Assembly: GCA_029550925.1 (NCBI GenBank)
Contig: JAKPGL010000212.1
Coordinates: 1-56,394, forward strand
DNA from: Planctomycetota bacterium
Lineage (GTDB): Bacteria; Planctomycetota; Planctomycetia; Pirellulales; Thermoguttaceae
Direction: 5' to 3'
Length of the DNA: 56,394 nt
Part shown: in pieces, positions 55,931 to 56,394 of the stretch
Numbering within the stretch: the stretch's first letter is position 1
Layout of the letters: each line of letters begins with the position of its first letter
Notes under the pieces: model-generated
What the model saw: the letters and a program-made list of their open reading frames with translations, nothing else
Told to the model about the DNA's origin: nothing
Databases searched by the model: none
Made by a program: the position numbers and the translations under genes

Positions 55931-56394
55931 GCAAATAGCATTTTTCTTTCGGCTGAAATGTTACTTTGGAGAATGGTCTCCTTATCGGGGAACTTGTAGA
56001 ATTGTCGTAACAATTCCGCTGGTTGAGTGGGATGGCTATGAGCTATCCGCCAGTGATCTATGTTACCATTTCCGCGGGAACAAGCCCTTTCGGATTCCCT
56101 GCCGGTGCGGGAAGGGCAAACACCGGAGGTTTTTGATCCTTTTGGACCTTCCTGGGGTGTTTGTGTTCCTGCTCGAGGGGCGGGAGGTCAGAACATAGGC
56201 CCTGCCCCTCCCTAAACGGTTCTCCTATCCCCATGAAGCGAAATCCCATCGGAATCCCCATGAATTGCCATACCATTTGCAGGGTCTTCCCTCCGTGGAG
56301 AAGCGGCCGCTATTGGGCTGGGCATAGGTTCCCGCGATCGCCTATCGGGATTTTCAGAAAGTCCAGCGGATGTCTCTGGGGGGAAGAGCCCCGG
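55931..56394. other. Right edge of the window, no gene recognised
   Basis: Open frames run through the stretch but give no family resemblance; a Cys/Arg-rich plus-strand frame (up to 56198) has a plausible hydrophobic end but no start with a ribosome binding site. I leave it unassigned. Confidence 0.35.

Noticed and set aside
55683-56198. Plus-strand frame of 171 codons at the right end
   Set aside because: It runs through the REP palindromes, which are clearly non-coding repeats, and the remainder shows no family pattern.

Overview
The window looks like a chromosomal segment of a moderately GC-rich planctomycete, probably from the Pirellulales/Thermogutta side of the phylum. This is inferred from gene content: a prepilin-type DUF1559 protein, an FGly-type sulfatase, Gfo/Idh/MocA oxidoreductases, a PEP-CTERM protein, DUF1573, a secreted gluzincin peptidase, a membrane pyrophosphatase and an HpnE/HpnD squalene pathway all occur together. 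No rRNA, tRNA, CRISPR array, prophage or complete insertion sequence is visible.

Layout. 1-4.3 kb: a cytochrome bd-like oxidase subunit cut by the left edge, a ceramidase-like secreted protein, then gapA-pyrE on the minus strand ending in a good terminator. 4.3-5.3 kb: a hairpin/tandem-repeat patch and a doubly broken PEP-CTERM gene. 5.6-10.5 kb: a radical SAM protein, a Tat-exported oligogalacturonate lyase-like protein, a lipase-like protein and a Gly/Met-rich secreted protein. 10.9-13.7 kb: hppA with a large insertion. 13.7-15.5 kb: a gene-free stretch holding a cluster of modular palindromic repeats, a possible MITE and a four-unit tandem repeat. 15.5-19.4 kb: eda-hypE, an HtrA protease and a MazF toxin-antitoxin pair. 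19.8-28.4 kb: a solute-binding lipoprotein/nitroreductase/secreted protein group, the gluzincin peptidase, an HD-GYP phosphodiesterase, an orphan DNA methyltransferase and a TIM-barrel isomerase. 28.6-34.3 kb: a sugar nucleotide dehydratase and dnaE. 34.6-39.7 kb: a minus-strand squalene cluster (an enolase-superfamily protein, HpnD, a zinc-ribbon membrane protein, HpnE). 40.2-48.3 kb: a plus-strand carbohydrate block (two Gfo/Idh/MocA proteins, sulfatase, esterase, DUF1559, NagA). 48.3-56.4 kb: a small TPR-like protein, a GNAT acetyltransferase, dnaA with a clear promoter, an HTH protein, a DUF1573 protein and a terminal repeat-rich stretch.

How the genes fit together. Central metabolism is represented by glycolysis (gapA), pyrimidine synthesis (pyrE), KDPG cleavage (eda) and pyrophosphate-driven ion pumping (hppA). 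The 40-48 kb block suggests breakdown of a sulfated, acetylated amino-sugar glycan. The squalene cluster would feed hopanoid or other triterpenoid synthesis. HypE implies a [NiFe] hydrogenase elsewhere in the genome.

The most unusual material is (a) a dispersed family of modular palindromes whose outer arms are conserved while the inner stem is exchanged, (b) a roughly 457-bp element with long inverted ends inside that patch, (c) an enolase-superfamily protein lacking its expected catalytic lysines, located in the squalene cluster, and (d) hydrophilic, low-complexity insertions in many otherwise conserved enzymes. No complete new defence or mobile system can be claimed from the sequence alone.
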